Positions 51,471 to 60,228 of a stretch of DNA of 64,000 nt are shown here, piece after piece. The notes under the pieces are model-generated. The model had not been told where the DNA came from. It made no database searches and saw only the letters and a list, made by a program, of their open reading frames with translations. The DNA is taken from assembly GCA_038869735.1 (NCBI GenBank), contig JAWCQO010000003.1:27696-91695 (forward strand). The letters are read 5' to 3'. Source of the DNA: Candidatus Anstonellales archaeon (GTDB taxonomy: Archaea > Micrarchaeota > Micrarchaeia > Anstonellales > CG1-02-47-40). A program made the translations under genes and the position numbers. The first letter of the stretch is position 1; every line of letters begins with the position of its first letter.

Positions 51471-52862
51471 ATGGCCAAATATTTTGGGACTAATGGCATA
51501 CGTGGTCTTTACGACTTTCTGACTCCACATTTTGCGCTAAAGGCAGCTTTTGCTTTCTCACAGTGGACCAAAGAAAAAATCAGCAGTAGAGCAAAAAAAG
51601 TCAGGATTGGTATAGGGAGAGACATGCGCATTACTTCTCCATCTCTTCACTCCGCTTGCATAGCAGGTATTCTTGCTTCAGGTTCAGATGCAATCAACAT
51701 GGGCTTAGTTTCCTCTCCAACAGCAGAATTAATGATTAAACGCCTCAATTTGTCCGGTCTAATAATAGTGACTGCTTCTCACAATCCGGCAGAATGGAAT
51801 GCACTCAAATTTGTTGATTGGAACGGAGTAGCAATCTCAAAAGAGCGCGGAGCTGAAATAGAATATTTGATAGACAAATACAACACGATTCCGGCTACTC
51901 CCCAATCTGGAAAAATGTTCGACTACAAAGCTGCAACAGAGCAGCACATCTCCCTTGCCTTGAAGAAAATAAACACTAAGTCTATACAAAAACGAACTCC
52001 TCACATAATAGTTGATTGTGGAAACGGTACTGCCGCCTTAATTGCACCACGGCTTTTTACTCTCCTTGGTTGCCAAGTACACACTATAAATGGAAAAATT
52101 GATGGGACCTTTCCAGGACGCCAATCCGAGCCGACCCAAGAAAACATTCGAGGCCTCCTTTTAGAGGTAAAAGAAAAGAAGGCAGATATTGGAATTGCAT
52201 ATGATGGAGATGCTGACAGAGTGATATTTGTAGATGAGAAGGGAATTTTTGTATCAGGTGACATGAGCTTTGCTCTTTCCGCAAGGCTTGCTTTGGAACA
52301 GAGCAGCTCAAAATCTAGTAAGGTTGTAGTTACGACAGTGGCTACAACCAACGCAGTCCGTGATATCTGCGTACAATATGGAGCCAAGCTCCACTACACC
52401 AAAGTTGGAGCGCCGTATCTTTCAGAAGAGACGTATAAGACAGCCGCCATTTCCGCAGGAGAGGAAGTTGGCGGCATCATCTGGCCATCATTCTCATTAG
52501 CAAAAGATGGAATTTTTGCTGCAGCAAAAATAATAGAGGCTATATGTGAGAAGGAGACTACCCTTTCAGCACTTCTAAAACAGATTCCGATATATTATAG
52601 CTCAAAAACAAAAGTGCCCTGCAAGCCAGGAATAAACAAAACAAAAGTTATAGAAGAGATTGCTACGTACTTTCAGCTTCAACATTTCACTCCCAACACC
52701 CTCGATGGAGTTCGAATTGATTATAAAGATTCTTGGTCAATTATAAGGGCCTCTGGAACCGAAAACTATTTTCGCGTGTTTGCAGAGGCAAAAAGCCAAA
52801 AAGAAGCAGATGAACTGATGGAAAGACACAAGAAATTACTTCAGGAATTAATCAACAAGTGA
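51471..52862 (+). CDS. Phosphomannomutase/phosphoglucosamine mutase family
   Basis: A 463-residue alpha-D-phosphohexomutase: FGTNGIRGLYD at the N-terminus, the catalytic phosphoserine in TASHNPAEWN (Ser103), the Mg-binding loop DGDADRVIF, the sugar-binding EEVGG and the C-terminal phosphate loop RASGTENYFRV. It interconverts hexose 1- and 6-phosphates. The family includes GlmM and ManB, and archaeal members may be bifunctional. It is followed at once by a UDP-GlcNAc 2-epimerase family gene and a nucleotidyltransferase, so a hexosamine 1-phosphate role is favoured. ATG 51471 has GGTGCT upstream; longer frames enter the promoter. Confidence 0.87.
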   Translation: MAKYFGTNGIRGLYDFLTPHFALKAAFAFSQWTKEKISSRAKKVRIGIGRDMRITSPSLHSACIAGILASGSDAINMGLVSSPTAELMIKRLNLSGLIIVTASHNPAEWNALKFVDWNGVAISKERGAEIEYLIDKYNTIPATPQSGKMFDYKAATEQHISLALKKINTKSIQKRTPHIIVDCGNGTAALIAPRLFTLLGCQVHTINGKIDGTFPGRQSEPTQENIRGLLLEVKEKKADIGIAYDGDADRVIFVDEKGIFVSGDMSFALSARLALEQSSSKSSKVVVTTVATTNAVRDICVQYGAKLHYTKVGAPYLSEETYKTAAISAGEEVGGIIWPSFSLAKDGIFAAAKIIEAICEKETTLSALLKQIPIYYSSKTKVPCKPGINKTKVIEEIATYFQLQHFTPNTLDGVRIDYKDSWSIIRASGTENYFRVFAEAKSQKEADELMERHKKLLQELINK

Positions 52863-52873
52863 GTGGCGATTAT

Positions 52874-54016
52874 ATGAAAATAGCACTTGGTTTCGGCACA
52901 AGGGCCTGCTCAATAAAGATGGCTCCTCTTATTCGAGAATCTCAAAAAAGGGGACACGAAACATTAATCCTTTACACCGGACAACATTACTCACCAAACC
53001 TCTACGAAGATCTTTTTGATGATTTGGAAATACCGCGACCGACTCTGGATATAATGGCAAGGGGTGAACCAGAAGAGCTTGGAGCAAAAATAATCCCTTC
53101 AACCGTTAGTTTTTGCAGGAGATACAAACCAGATGTCCTTCTTACTCATGGCGACACATTTAGTGCAATGTACCTCTCCATAGGAGCGGCATTAGCTCTA
53201 ACTCCTGTTGGTCACGTAGAAGCTGGCTTGAGAACTTACTCCTGGGAACCATATCCCGAGCAAATATGTACAAAAACAGCAGACGCCTGCTCTTCGCTTT
53301 TTTTTGCTCCAACCGAAAAAAATAGGCAAGACCTACTTTCAGAGCATCAGCCTGATGAGAGAATTTTTGTTGTTGGGAATACTGTAGTTGATGCCGCACT
53401 TCAACATTCAGAGCTAGCAATGAAAAAGAGCAGGATTGTTGAGAAGTTCAAGCCAAAGCATCCGTTTGTTTTTTGGTCATGCCACCGAAAAGAAAATTTG
53501 CTTCACGAGCAGCGGATGAGGGGAATCTTTGAATCAATTTTAGAGCTTACTGATGTGCATTTTTTTTGCTCAGTCCTTCCAAGCACGCAGATAGCAGCAG
53601 AAAAATGGGGCTATGCAAAGAAGCTTGAAACGGCTTCCCATATATTTTGGGAACCTTGCTTGCCAAAGTATACTGACTCGCTTCGCCTAATGCTGGAGTC
53701 AGACCTTATACTAACTGACTCTGGAGGAATGCAGGAAGAAGCCGCCTCCCTACACATACCTTGTCTAACGTTGAGGTATGTTACTGATCGCCCAGAGTCC
53801 GTCCAAGCAGGCGCCAACAAATGCATCGGCTGTGAAAAAAAAACCATAAAAGAAGAGGTTAAAAACGTGCTTAAAAACAAGGAAATCGCTGACAGGATGC
53901 GCTCCGCCAAGAATCCATATGGAGACGGAAAAAGTAGCGAAAGAATAATAAGAATCATTGAGCAATTTGAAGGCAGGATGGATAGATGGGAAAGCAAAAT
54001 TGTGAACCAGAGCTGA
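52874..54016 (+). CDS. UDP-N-acetylglucosamine 2-epimerase family (WecB-like), second copy
   Basis: A 380-residue GT-B-like epimerase: LGFGTRACSIKMAPL near the N-terminus (the usual GTRPE is GTRAC here), TGQHYSP, LLTHGDTFSAM, HVEAGLRTYSW, SCHRKENLL and TDSGGMQEEAASL with the conserved substrate loop. The normally conserved PEExNR stretch reads YPEQICTK, so substrate may differ from UDP-GlcNAc. ATG 52874 is used; the GTG at 52859 lies in the previous gene. It probably makes a ManNAc-type sugar nucleotide for the glycan. Confidence 0.8.
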   Translation: MKIALGFGTRACSIKMAPLIRESQKRGHETLILYTGQHYSPNLYEDLFDDLEIPRPTLDIMARGEPEELGAKIIPSTVSFCRRYKPDVLLTHGDTFSAMYLSIGAALALTPVGHVEAGLRTYSWEPYPEQICTKTADACSSLFFAPTEKNRQDLLSEHQPDERIFVVGNTVVDAALQHSELAMKKSRIVEKFKPKHPFVFWSCHRKENLLHEQRMRGIFESILELTDVHFFCSVLPSTQIAAEKWGYAKKLETASHIFWEPCLPKYTDSLRLMLESDLILTDSGGMQEEAASLHIPCLTLRYVTDRPESVQAGANKCIGCEKKTIKEEVKNVLKNKEIADRMRSAKNPYGDGKSSERIIRIIEQFEGRMDRWESKIVNQS

Positions 54017-54022
54017 TGTCTT

Positions 54023-54730
54023 ATGAAAAAAGCTTTTGTTTTGTGTGGAGGAAAAGGAACACGCCTTCGCCCTCTTACTTACGCAGTACCAAAGCCGATG
54101 CTTCCTGTTGGAAGAAAACCAATTCTTGAGTTCGTGCTTGCAAACCTCAAGCGAAACGGCTTTAATGATGTTACTCTTGCTGTCGGATACCTCAAAGAGC
54201 ATATAAAAAATTATTTTGGGGATGGCTCGAAGTTCGGCGTCAGAATAGACTATCTGGAAGAGGCGAGCGAATCGGGCACTGCAGGCTGTATCCTGCCGGC
54301 AAAAAGCAAGATAAAGGATACCTTTTTAGTCGTTATGGGGGACCACCTTACAAATGCAAATCTTCGTGAGTTATATGAACACCACAGGAAGAACAATCCT
54401 CTTGCAACCATAGGTCTAAAGCGCCAAGGGATGCCACTTGAATACGGCATTGCAAAAGTAAATGAAACGAACAACCAGATCCTATCCTTTGAAGAAAAAC
54501 CTATACTAGAGAATCTTGTTAATGCAGGCATCTATGTATTTGAGCCAGAGATATTTGACTATATCTCTCAAGGTTCTGACTTTGCTCGTGACGTTTTTCC
54601 TCTACTCTTAAAAAAGAAAAAGAAGCTCTTAGCCTACATTTTTGATGATTACTGGATGGATATAGGAAGAATGGAAGACTATGAAAGCGTCCACCGAATA
54701 ATGAGCATCCTTGAAATAACCAAAGAATAA
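54023..54730 (+). CDS. Sugar-1-phosphate nucleotidyltransferase (short form)
   Basis: A 235-residue enzyme: FVLCGGKGTRLRPLTYAVPK with KPMLPVGRKPILEFVL, VVMGDHLTN (metal-binding Asp), SFEEKPILENLVNAGIY and DDYWMDIGRMEDYE. It lacks a C-terminal beta-helix. Related proteins are mannose-, glucose- or heptose-1-phosphate nucleotidyltransferases. With the mutase and the epimerase it forms a three-gene operon. It could also be the nucleotidyltransferase missing from the heptose operon across the shared promoter. Specificity cannot be read by eye. Confidence 0.8.
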   Translation: MKKAFVLCGGKGTRLRPLTYAVPKPMLPVGRKPILEFVLANLKRNGFNDVTLAVGYLKEHIKNYFGDGSKFGVRIDYLEEASESGTAGCILPAKSKIKDTFLVVMGDHLTNANLRELYEHHRKNNPLATIGLKRQGMPLEYGIAKVNETNNQILSFEEKPILENLVNAGIYVFEPEIFDYISQGSDFARDVFPLLLKKKKKLLAYIFDDYWMDIGRMEDYESVHRIMSILEITKE

Positions 54731-54812
54731 AAAACGAAAAACGTTGAGCCTTCGTGCTATCAAAAGCTTTAAATACCTCCAATAATAGAAATTATACCCT
54801 CCATAATAAAAG

Positions 54813-54821
54813 TTATATATA
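54813..54821 (+). promoter_or_regulatory. TATA box of the orphan coiled-coil gene
   Basis: TTATATATA centred about 24 bp before ATG 54841, after a 110-bp A/T-rich gap. Spacing points to a leaderless message and favours ATG 54841 over the GTG at 54832. Confidence 0.55.
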
Positions 54822-54840
54822 ATCAATTAGTGTGTATTAT

Positions 54841-56382
54841 ATGCAAGTCTACAGATTCGTTAAACCTGATAGAAAACTCCAGCTCGAGCAAGCGCATAAA
54901 GAGCAAAAATTATTTGAAAAGCAACTTTCTGTTAAGCTATCACACGTCGAAACAGCTGTGAGCTCCTACGACGATCTCTCCATTATTCTAAAAAAAATTG
55001 AGCTAATCCTCCCACATGTGATAATCCCATTGTTTAGCTCCCTCGAAGAAGTTGGAAAAAATCCATCTAAGCGCACTATATCAGATTTACTTGCAATTCT
55101 TAAGTCTACTAAAGAAGAAAGAAAAGTACTGTATGGACTCCTAAATGAACTTAATACTACCTTTAGTAATCTCAGAATTTCCATAAAAAAACTTAATCAA
55201 ACCGACTTCAACTGGGTTTCAAACGGCATCTTAGAAGAACTCCCTTCAGATTTAGAGATCAAAATAAAAGAAATATACCGTCTAAGCGGCTTTGTAGAGA
55301 CAATTGGCTCTTTATCAAACACCACTTCAAAAGTTCTTTCTACCTTTGACTCTCCTTTACCGCCAAACGAGATAAAAAGCATCAGAAAAAAATTAAACAA
55401 TGATATGCTGAATCTCTCTAAATACAGTTCGATGCTTTCGCATATTATAAATTATTCATTGAAAGGTCTAATTCAAGAAACTCTAAACGGCAATTATCAA
55501 TTTTCACGATTTTTTATATCCGAATTTGAAAAAAAATATGAATGGTTATACTCTGACCCAAGAATTCAGAATTTAATCTCTGAATACGAGAGAAGTAATG
55601 TAATAATTTATATGGACCTTGTATCAACACTTCTTGAGATAACAAAAGAACAATTCCTTAAAGAGAACTGGAAAAAACTCCTCTCCAAATTAGCTACCTC
55701 TAATATTCGAAATCCCACTTTTCAAAAAGTAAAGCCTCTAGTTGAACGTCCTCTCATAACCAACCAAAACACCCCAGCCAAGAACCCCCCAGAAACCTCC
55801 ACTGAACTTTTCTATCGCCACCTAATTGAAGCCACCCCAGCCAAGAACCCCCCAGAAACCTCCACTGAACTTTTCTATCGCCACCTAATTGAAGCAGGAG
55901 CAACCCCCCAAGAAGCGCACGAATTACTTAAAATTAAGACTACGCTCAGAAGATTAAATTTCTTCAGCCTAGAGGAAGCGGTTAAGTTTATTCGATCAAA
56001 ACTTGAAAATGGGCTTTCCTTAAACCACGCTGCCCTGAAATTATCCAACCGAGATTCCTTTAGAACAAGAACAATGGATTTCCTAATCCCTATCTTAAAA
56101 GCTGGAGGTATAAGCGATTTTGCTTCTCGCGCGTTGGCCGATTCTTGCATCCATTGCGCTGCTTCCATCTCTCCTAAATCCATAACGCCGGACAAAATTA
56201 GACAGTTTGCCATTCAAAACTCAGAACTTATCGTTCGTGAAGCTTCAGAAAAATGCCCAGAGATAAACTTAAACGTTGAACATCATCATCGTCTTTTTGT
56301 GGATTCCCTTAGCCATAAACCCTCTCAATCGTCCTCTGAAAAAAACAATCAAACAATTACATATACGCAGAAAATAAGATGA
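54841..56382 (+). CDS. Orphan alpha-helical protein with a duplicated linker; function unknown
   Basis: A 513-residue protein of no recognised family. Residues about 1-300 are predicted helical and rich in Leu/Lys/Glu/Ser with coiled-coil character. Two exact copies of a 21-residue Pro/Thr-rich unit (TPAKNPPETSTELFYRHLIE plus Ala) follow at about 310-351. A second helical part (about 355-480) ends in a polar Ser/Gln/Asn-rich tail with three consecutive His (EHHHR). There is no signal peptide or membrane helix. It is a single-gene unit inside the glycan island yet has no sugar-enzyme motif. A structural or scaffold role is possible but unsupported. Confidence 0.7.
   Translation: MQVYRFVKPDRKLQLEQAHKEQKLFEKQLSVKLSHVETAVSSYDDLSIILKKIELILPHVIIPLFSSLEEVGKNPSKRTISDLLAILKSTKEERKVLYGLLNELNTTFSNLRISIKKLNQTDFNWVSNGILEELPSDLEIKIKEIYRLSGFVETIGSLSNTTSKVLSTFDSPLPPNEIKSIRKKLNNDMLNLSKYSSMLSHIINYSLKGLIQETLNGNYQFSRFFISEFEKKYEWLYSDPRIQNLISEYERSNVIIYMDLVSTLLEITKEQFLKENWKKLLSKLATSNIRNPTFQKVKPLVERPLITNQNTPAKNPPETSTELFYRHLIEATPAKNPPETSTELFYRHLIEAGATPQEAHELLKIKTTLRRLNFFSLEEAVKFIRSKLENGLSLNHAALKLSNRDSFRTRTMDFLIPILKAGGISDFASRALADSCIHCAASISPKSITPDKIRQFAIQNSELIVREASEKCPEINLNVEHHHRLFVDSLSHKPSQSSSEKNNQTITYTQKIR
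55771..55896 (+). repeat. Perfect 63-bp in-frame tandem duplication inside the orphan gene
   Basis: Unit 1 is 55771-55833 and unit 2 is 55834-55896. They are identical except for the last base (GCC against GCA, both Ala). Because even synonymous sites agree, the duplication is recent. The length is a multiple of three, so the frame is kept. Confidence 0.92.
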
Positions 56383-56531
56383 ACGTAAAGAGTGTTTCTA
56401 AACCATTATTTCACCAATTTGTTTAGCTATCCATTAAAAAACGAACAACACCCTCTAAGGAATCTTTCTCAAACAAATGAGAGGGAACGCGCCCTGATGA
56501 ACTAGTATAACTCTTACTAAGCTAACCTAAG

Positions 56532-57419
56532 CTAAAGCATCCTAAGTCCATCTTCCAATGCAATTTTTGCCTCCCACGACAAAAGAAGTTTAGCGTTCCT
56601 CACGTCTGCAATGCTATAGCGTATGTCTCCTTTCCGTTCAGGCTCAAAAATAGGTTCAAGTCCTTCCATATTGCAAGTTTTTATAATCATCTCTGCAAGT
56701 CTGATAACACTCGTACCCACACCTGTTCCTATGTTGATGGCGCATCCAGAGACATCTGAGTCATATGCCTTGATAACCGCGTTACAAACATCCAGAACAT
56801 GAACAAAATCTCTTACTTGTTTTCCATCACCATATATCACTGGCGGTTTTCCAGACATAACCCTACTAAAGAATTTTGTTATTACTCCTGAATAGGAACT
56901 CTTACTAGACTGCCCTTTTCCATAAACATTAAAAATCCTAAGCGCAATTGCGCTCAATTTGTGGATTTTTGCATAATTGAGCACATATCTCTCAGCTGTA
57001 AGCTTTGAAATTCCATATGGCGATATCGGTATAGGCTCTTCATCTTCACTTACAGGAGCTTGGCGAGGTTGCCCGTAAACTGCAGCAGAAGAAGAATAGA
57101 CAAATCTTTTAACTCCGAATTTTTTTGCAGCTATAAGGCAATTAAGCGCCCCAATCGCGTTTTCTTCGAAATCATATAATGGATCCTCAAGCGACTTTCC
57201 AACATCAATCTGTGCAGCAAGGTGAATTATTCCATCACATCCAGAAACTGCCCTCTCAACATCCTCAAGTCTCCTTATGTCGCCCTCTACAAATTCTAAT
57301 CTGTCATCTTCAAGCGCCATTTCGCGTATATCAAACGCCCGCACCCTTTCGCGCCTCTCAATCAGACTCCTAACCACATAACTACCTATAAACCCACTTG
57401 AGCCGGTTACAAGAATCAT
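56532..57419 (-). CDS. NAD-dependent epimerase (UDP-glucose 4-epimerase-like)
   Basis: A 295-residue extended-SDR enzyme: LVTGSSGFIGSYVVRSL (about 3-19), IIHLAAQIDVGKSLEDPLYD, SSSAAVYGQPRQAPV, catalytic Tyr/Lys in PYGISKLTAERYV, NVYGKGQSSKS and DFVHVLDVCNAV. It is a short, complete member of the GalE-like group. It is the distal gene of the operon HMG-CoA reductase, AglB-like protein, AglH-like transferase, epimerase. It probably supplies UDP-GalNAc or UDP-Gal to early glycan assembly (inference). Confidence 0.83.
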   Translation of the reverse strand: MILVTGSSGFIGSYVVRSLIERRERVRAFDIREMALEDDRLEFVEGDIRRLEDVERAVSGCDGIIHLAAQIDVGKSLEDPLYDFEENAIGALNCLIAAKKFGVKRFVYSSSAAVYGQPRQAPVSEDEEPIPISPYGISKLTAERYVLNYAKIHKLSAIALRIFNVYGKGQSSKSSYSGVITKFFSRVMSGKPPVIYGDGKQVRDFVHVLDVCNAVIKAYDSDVSGCAINIGTGVGTSVIRLAEMIIKTCNMEGLEPIFEPERKGDIRYSIADVRNAKLLLSWEAKIALEDGLRML

Positions 57420-57429
57420 ACTACCATCT

Positions 57430-58419
57430 TCATATCAGCAATGGTTGAAATCCCCTCGAAAAGATTATTAGCACAGCAACTGCGCATATAACTTCAAACC
57501 CTATAAATACAATAACAAGATTTCTTTCGCTTATGCCTCCAGTAATTTTCATAACAAGCTGTGCAAATCCACGAACCTTTCCCCCATACGGATAAAGCTT
57601 TCCGTCCTTCTCCTCACCCCACCAATAATCTGTGGGAAATCTGTTTGCAAGTTTTATAAAAAAGTCAATAATATGCGGGATAACAAGAATTGCGCCAGCG
57701 CTTTCAAAATTACCTAAAATAACCGCACAAGCAAGCGCACTTCCAATTGAAAGCGTTCCAATATCCCCCATAAATATCCTTGCAGGATACCAGTTAAAGA
57801 TTATAAAAGCCAGGAGTGATCCTAACATTGCAAATGAGATAACTGCCGATTCTACTTTCCCAAGCATAATAGACAATGCAGCAGTACACGCAAACATAAC
57901 CATTCCCATCCCAGCCTCCATCCCGTTGAATCCTGCAAGCATATTTGTCAGATTAGAGGCCACTGTAATCCCAAGTGGGATAAACACGACTACATATAAG
58001 AGTCCAAAATCAACCTCACCAAAAAACGGAATAAACATTACGGTTGTACCAGCTTTCACTGCAACCAAAGGAATCGATGCAAAAATAGGAATAATTGCCT
58101 TTATTATCTGCTTCATATTAAATAAGTCATCAAAAACTCCAATAAGAGAGGTTGCAAGTATCGTTGCAAGCGCTCCAAGAGTGTAGACAAGATGAAACTC
58201 AAATCCAAAAAACGTATTCATGCTCACTGCCAATAGAATTCCCGCCCCTACACCCATAATTATCATCATACCGCCCATTTCTGCAACTTGTCTTCCACTT
58301 TTTTTGTTTACATCCTTGCCTACAATACCAGCGGCCTCAAACTTTCTGATAAGCCTTGGAGTTGTTATGAACGTAACAAAAAACGAGACTAGAAAAATAG
58401 CAGCAATTTCAGCTATCAT
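57430..58419 (-). CDS. UDP-GlcNAc:polyprenyl-phosphate GlcNAc-1-phosphate transferase (AglH/WecA/MraY family)
   Basis: A 329-residue membrane enzyme with about 10 helices that transfers HexNAc 1-phosphate from UDP-HexNAc to the polyprenyl carrier, the first step of glycan assembly. Signatures: IGVFDDLFNMK (Asp-Asp pair, about 112-122), NMLAGFNGMEAGMG (Asn/Asp-rich loop) and the nucleotide-site FMGDIGTLSIGS. Archaea usually lack peptidoglycan, so an N-glycan role fits best. ATG 58419 follows GGTTGAT; TTG 58428 is an alternative. It overlaps or abuts the stop of the upstream membrane protein gene at 58425. Confidence 0.88.
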   Translation of the reverse strand: MIAEIAAIFLVSFFVTFITTPRLIRKFEAAGIVGKDVNKKSGRQVAEMGGMMIIMGVGAGILLAVSMNTFFGFEFHLVYTLGALATILATSLIGVFDDLFNMKQIIKAIIPIFASIPLVAVKAGTTVMFIPFFGEVDFGLLYVVVFIPLGITVASNLTNMLAGFNGMEAGMGMVMFACTAALSIMLGKVESAVISFAMLGSLLAFIIFNWYPARIFMGDIGTLSIGSALACAVILGNFESAGAILVIPHIIDFFIKLANRFPTDYWWGEEKDGKLYPYGGKVRGFAQLVMKITGGISERNLVIVFIGFEVICAVAVLIIFSRGFQPLLI

Positions 58420-58424
58420 TACAA

Positions 58425-60209
58425 TCAACCCAAACGAAAGACCCTAACTTGGCTATTGCCATAAATCTTTTTAACACCATCAATTTCATCGAAGAATAAC
58501 TTAAATGCGTTGGTGTCGTAGATCCCCTGAACCCAAACCATCCTCTGTTTTGGATGATAAAACGGCAATGACTCATCAAGAGCAAGTATACTTGAGTAAG
58601 GAATAGTACCTATCGGCACTCCAAAAGAATCGAAATACACCGCATCCTCTATAGGAAAGGTGCCGTCAGGGTCTATTCGCCGGCTTATATATCTCCCTTC
58701 ACTAGACTTAAACAGAGCTGCCTTCCCGCCGTTTGATGTTATGTTTGCAAAGAAAGAAAACGATTCGGCCCTGAACGTGGAACCAGAAACATCTCTAAAT
58801 CTTCTTGAAAAATCAAAAATGTCCGAAGAAACGACGATGTACCCAAATCCTTCTTTTTTCAACTCGTCTATGGATTCATTTCCCGCGAGAAATCTCAAAA
58901 ATGCCCTATTAAGGCCCTCTACCTTCCGCTCAGTAAGAAACCTAGCCGCCTCTTCATTCCATAGAACGGCAATCTTGGCATCTTTCTCAACGTTTTTGTT
59001 AATCCAAACGTATGCGTTGTACTCATCCCCACCTATGCCTCCGACATATCTTCCACCTATCTCCTCACCGTTAGCTGAAGTCGAAGAAGATAACAAAATA
59101 CCTCCTGCCACGGAAGAAAGTGTCAGAAAAGACACCAAAAGTGGAGCAAGCCAGACAATCCTAAACTTATATATGTAGAGTATGGCGCTAAAAAGAATCA
59201 ACGAAGTTATAGAAAGAACCATAGCTGAGACAACCTCAGAAAATCCTGAAAATGAAAGAGAAAGAAAAAAGAAAAATGAGCCATAACCGGCTAAAAGCTC
59301 CTTAACTTCCCTCTTTTCCTCAGAAAGCAGCCAGCTTATTCCCGCTGTAGTGCAAAGTGCGATAAGAGGAAGCGAAGCATAAGTTGTCAGAAATGATATC
59401 ACGGTCCCCAAAATAAAAAGTAAAAGGATAAATGCATCTCCCTCCTTTTCAAATCTTCGTCCAAAAGCAATTAGAGAAATAGCCCCTAAAGGAATCAAAA
59501 ATCTAAAATCAAAAAGAGAGTTTTTAAATGAACTTAAATTTAGACTCAGATAAAATTTTTCAGCCTCTAAAAATACAAAAGGTATCGTCAATGCAAGAAG
59601 AACAGCTGGAATGACAAATGCGCCTAATCTCTTCTCATTCCTATTCCTCCCTGCTTCAAAACCCAAAGCCATTGCAATTCCAATGGCTGTAGTTGCAAAA
59701 TCTGACGAAACAACGGCAGCTAATACAAAGAGGACGCACCCAACCAAAAATAGACTTTTTTTATACCTTAATAACGAAAATGCAGCCATCCCAGCAACAC
59801 AAAGAAAAAGACCAAACGTATATCGCGAATAATGAGGAGGGGCAAAGGCAAAGAATGCAGCAGGCGAAGTTAAAAATAGCATCGTACCAAAGAGAGAAGA
59901 GTTTGGGTCAAATCCGTAACTTCTAACCACCAAGTAAAACAGAATAACAGTAAACACACCAAAAACTAACGAAAGCAAACCTAGTGTCTCTATCAACTTC
60001 TCTGGTTCAAATTCTCCTTCAACAATGCGATATATACTTGCAGTTACTCTATAATAAATATCGCCTTTATCTTCAATCATCGCTTCCTTTATCATGTTTG
60101 CCTCTGAGAATAGCGCACTTGAGGGAAGCTCTTTCTTGGAAATAACCCCAATTGAAAGAAAAAGCAGAGTCAAAACCACTACGTTTAAAATTTCTCTGTA
60201 CTTATCCAT
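58425..60209 (-). CDS. AglB-like GT-C membrane protein lacking the WWDYG motif
   Basis: A 594-residue protein with about 12 membrane helices (1-375) and a C-terminal extracytoplasmic domain (380-594). The start of that domain aligns by eye with the catalytic domain of AglB in this window: WINKNVEKDAKIAVLW (402-417) lies opposite WIEHNVSDSDRITSWW, and an AFLRFLAGNESIDELKK segment follows at 436-452, opposite AFIAESPEDLAKK. However, WWDYG is replaced by LWNEE (416-420) and no TIxE or DPY loop is obvious. It may be a non-catalytic oligosaccharyltransferase relative or a GT-C enzyme of another specificity. It lies in an operon with HMG-CoA reductase and the AglH-like gene. Confidence 0.72.
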   Translation of the reverse strand: MDKYREILNVVVLTLLFLSIGVISKKELPSSALFSEANMIKEAMIEDKGDIYYRVTASIYRIVEGEFEPEKLIETLGLLSLVFGVFTVILFYLVVRSYGFDPNSSLFGTMLFLTSPAAFFAFAPPHYSRYTFGLFLCVAGMAAFSLLRYKKSLFLVGCVLFVLAAVVSSDFATTAIGIAMALGFEAGRNRNEKRLGAFVIPAVLLALTIPFVFLEAEKFYLSLNLSSFKNSLFDFRFLIPLGAISLIAFGRRFEKEGDAFILLLFILGTVISFLTTYASLPLIALCTTAGISWLLSEEKREVKELLAGYGSFFFFLSLSFSGFSEVVSAMVLSITSLILFSAILYIYKFRIVWLAPLLVSFLTLSSVAGGILLSSSTSANGEEIGGRYVGGIGGDEYNAYVWINKNVEKDAKIAVLWNEEAARFLTERKVEGLNRAFLRFLAGNESIDELKKEGFGYIVVSSDIFDFSRRFRDVSGSTFRAESFSFFANITSNGGKAALFKSSEGRYISRRIDPDGTFPIEDAVYFDSFGVPIGTIPYSSILALDESLPFYHPKQRMVWVQGIYDTNAFKLFFDEIDGVKKIYGNSQVRVFRLG

Positions 60210-60228
60210 AACTTAACACTTCTTTTTG

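Noticed and set aside
57430-58419. MraY of peptidoglycan synthesis
   Set aside because: Other evidence is archaeal and no Mur ligases are present; an AglH/WecA-type role in N-glycan assembly fits better.
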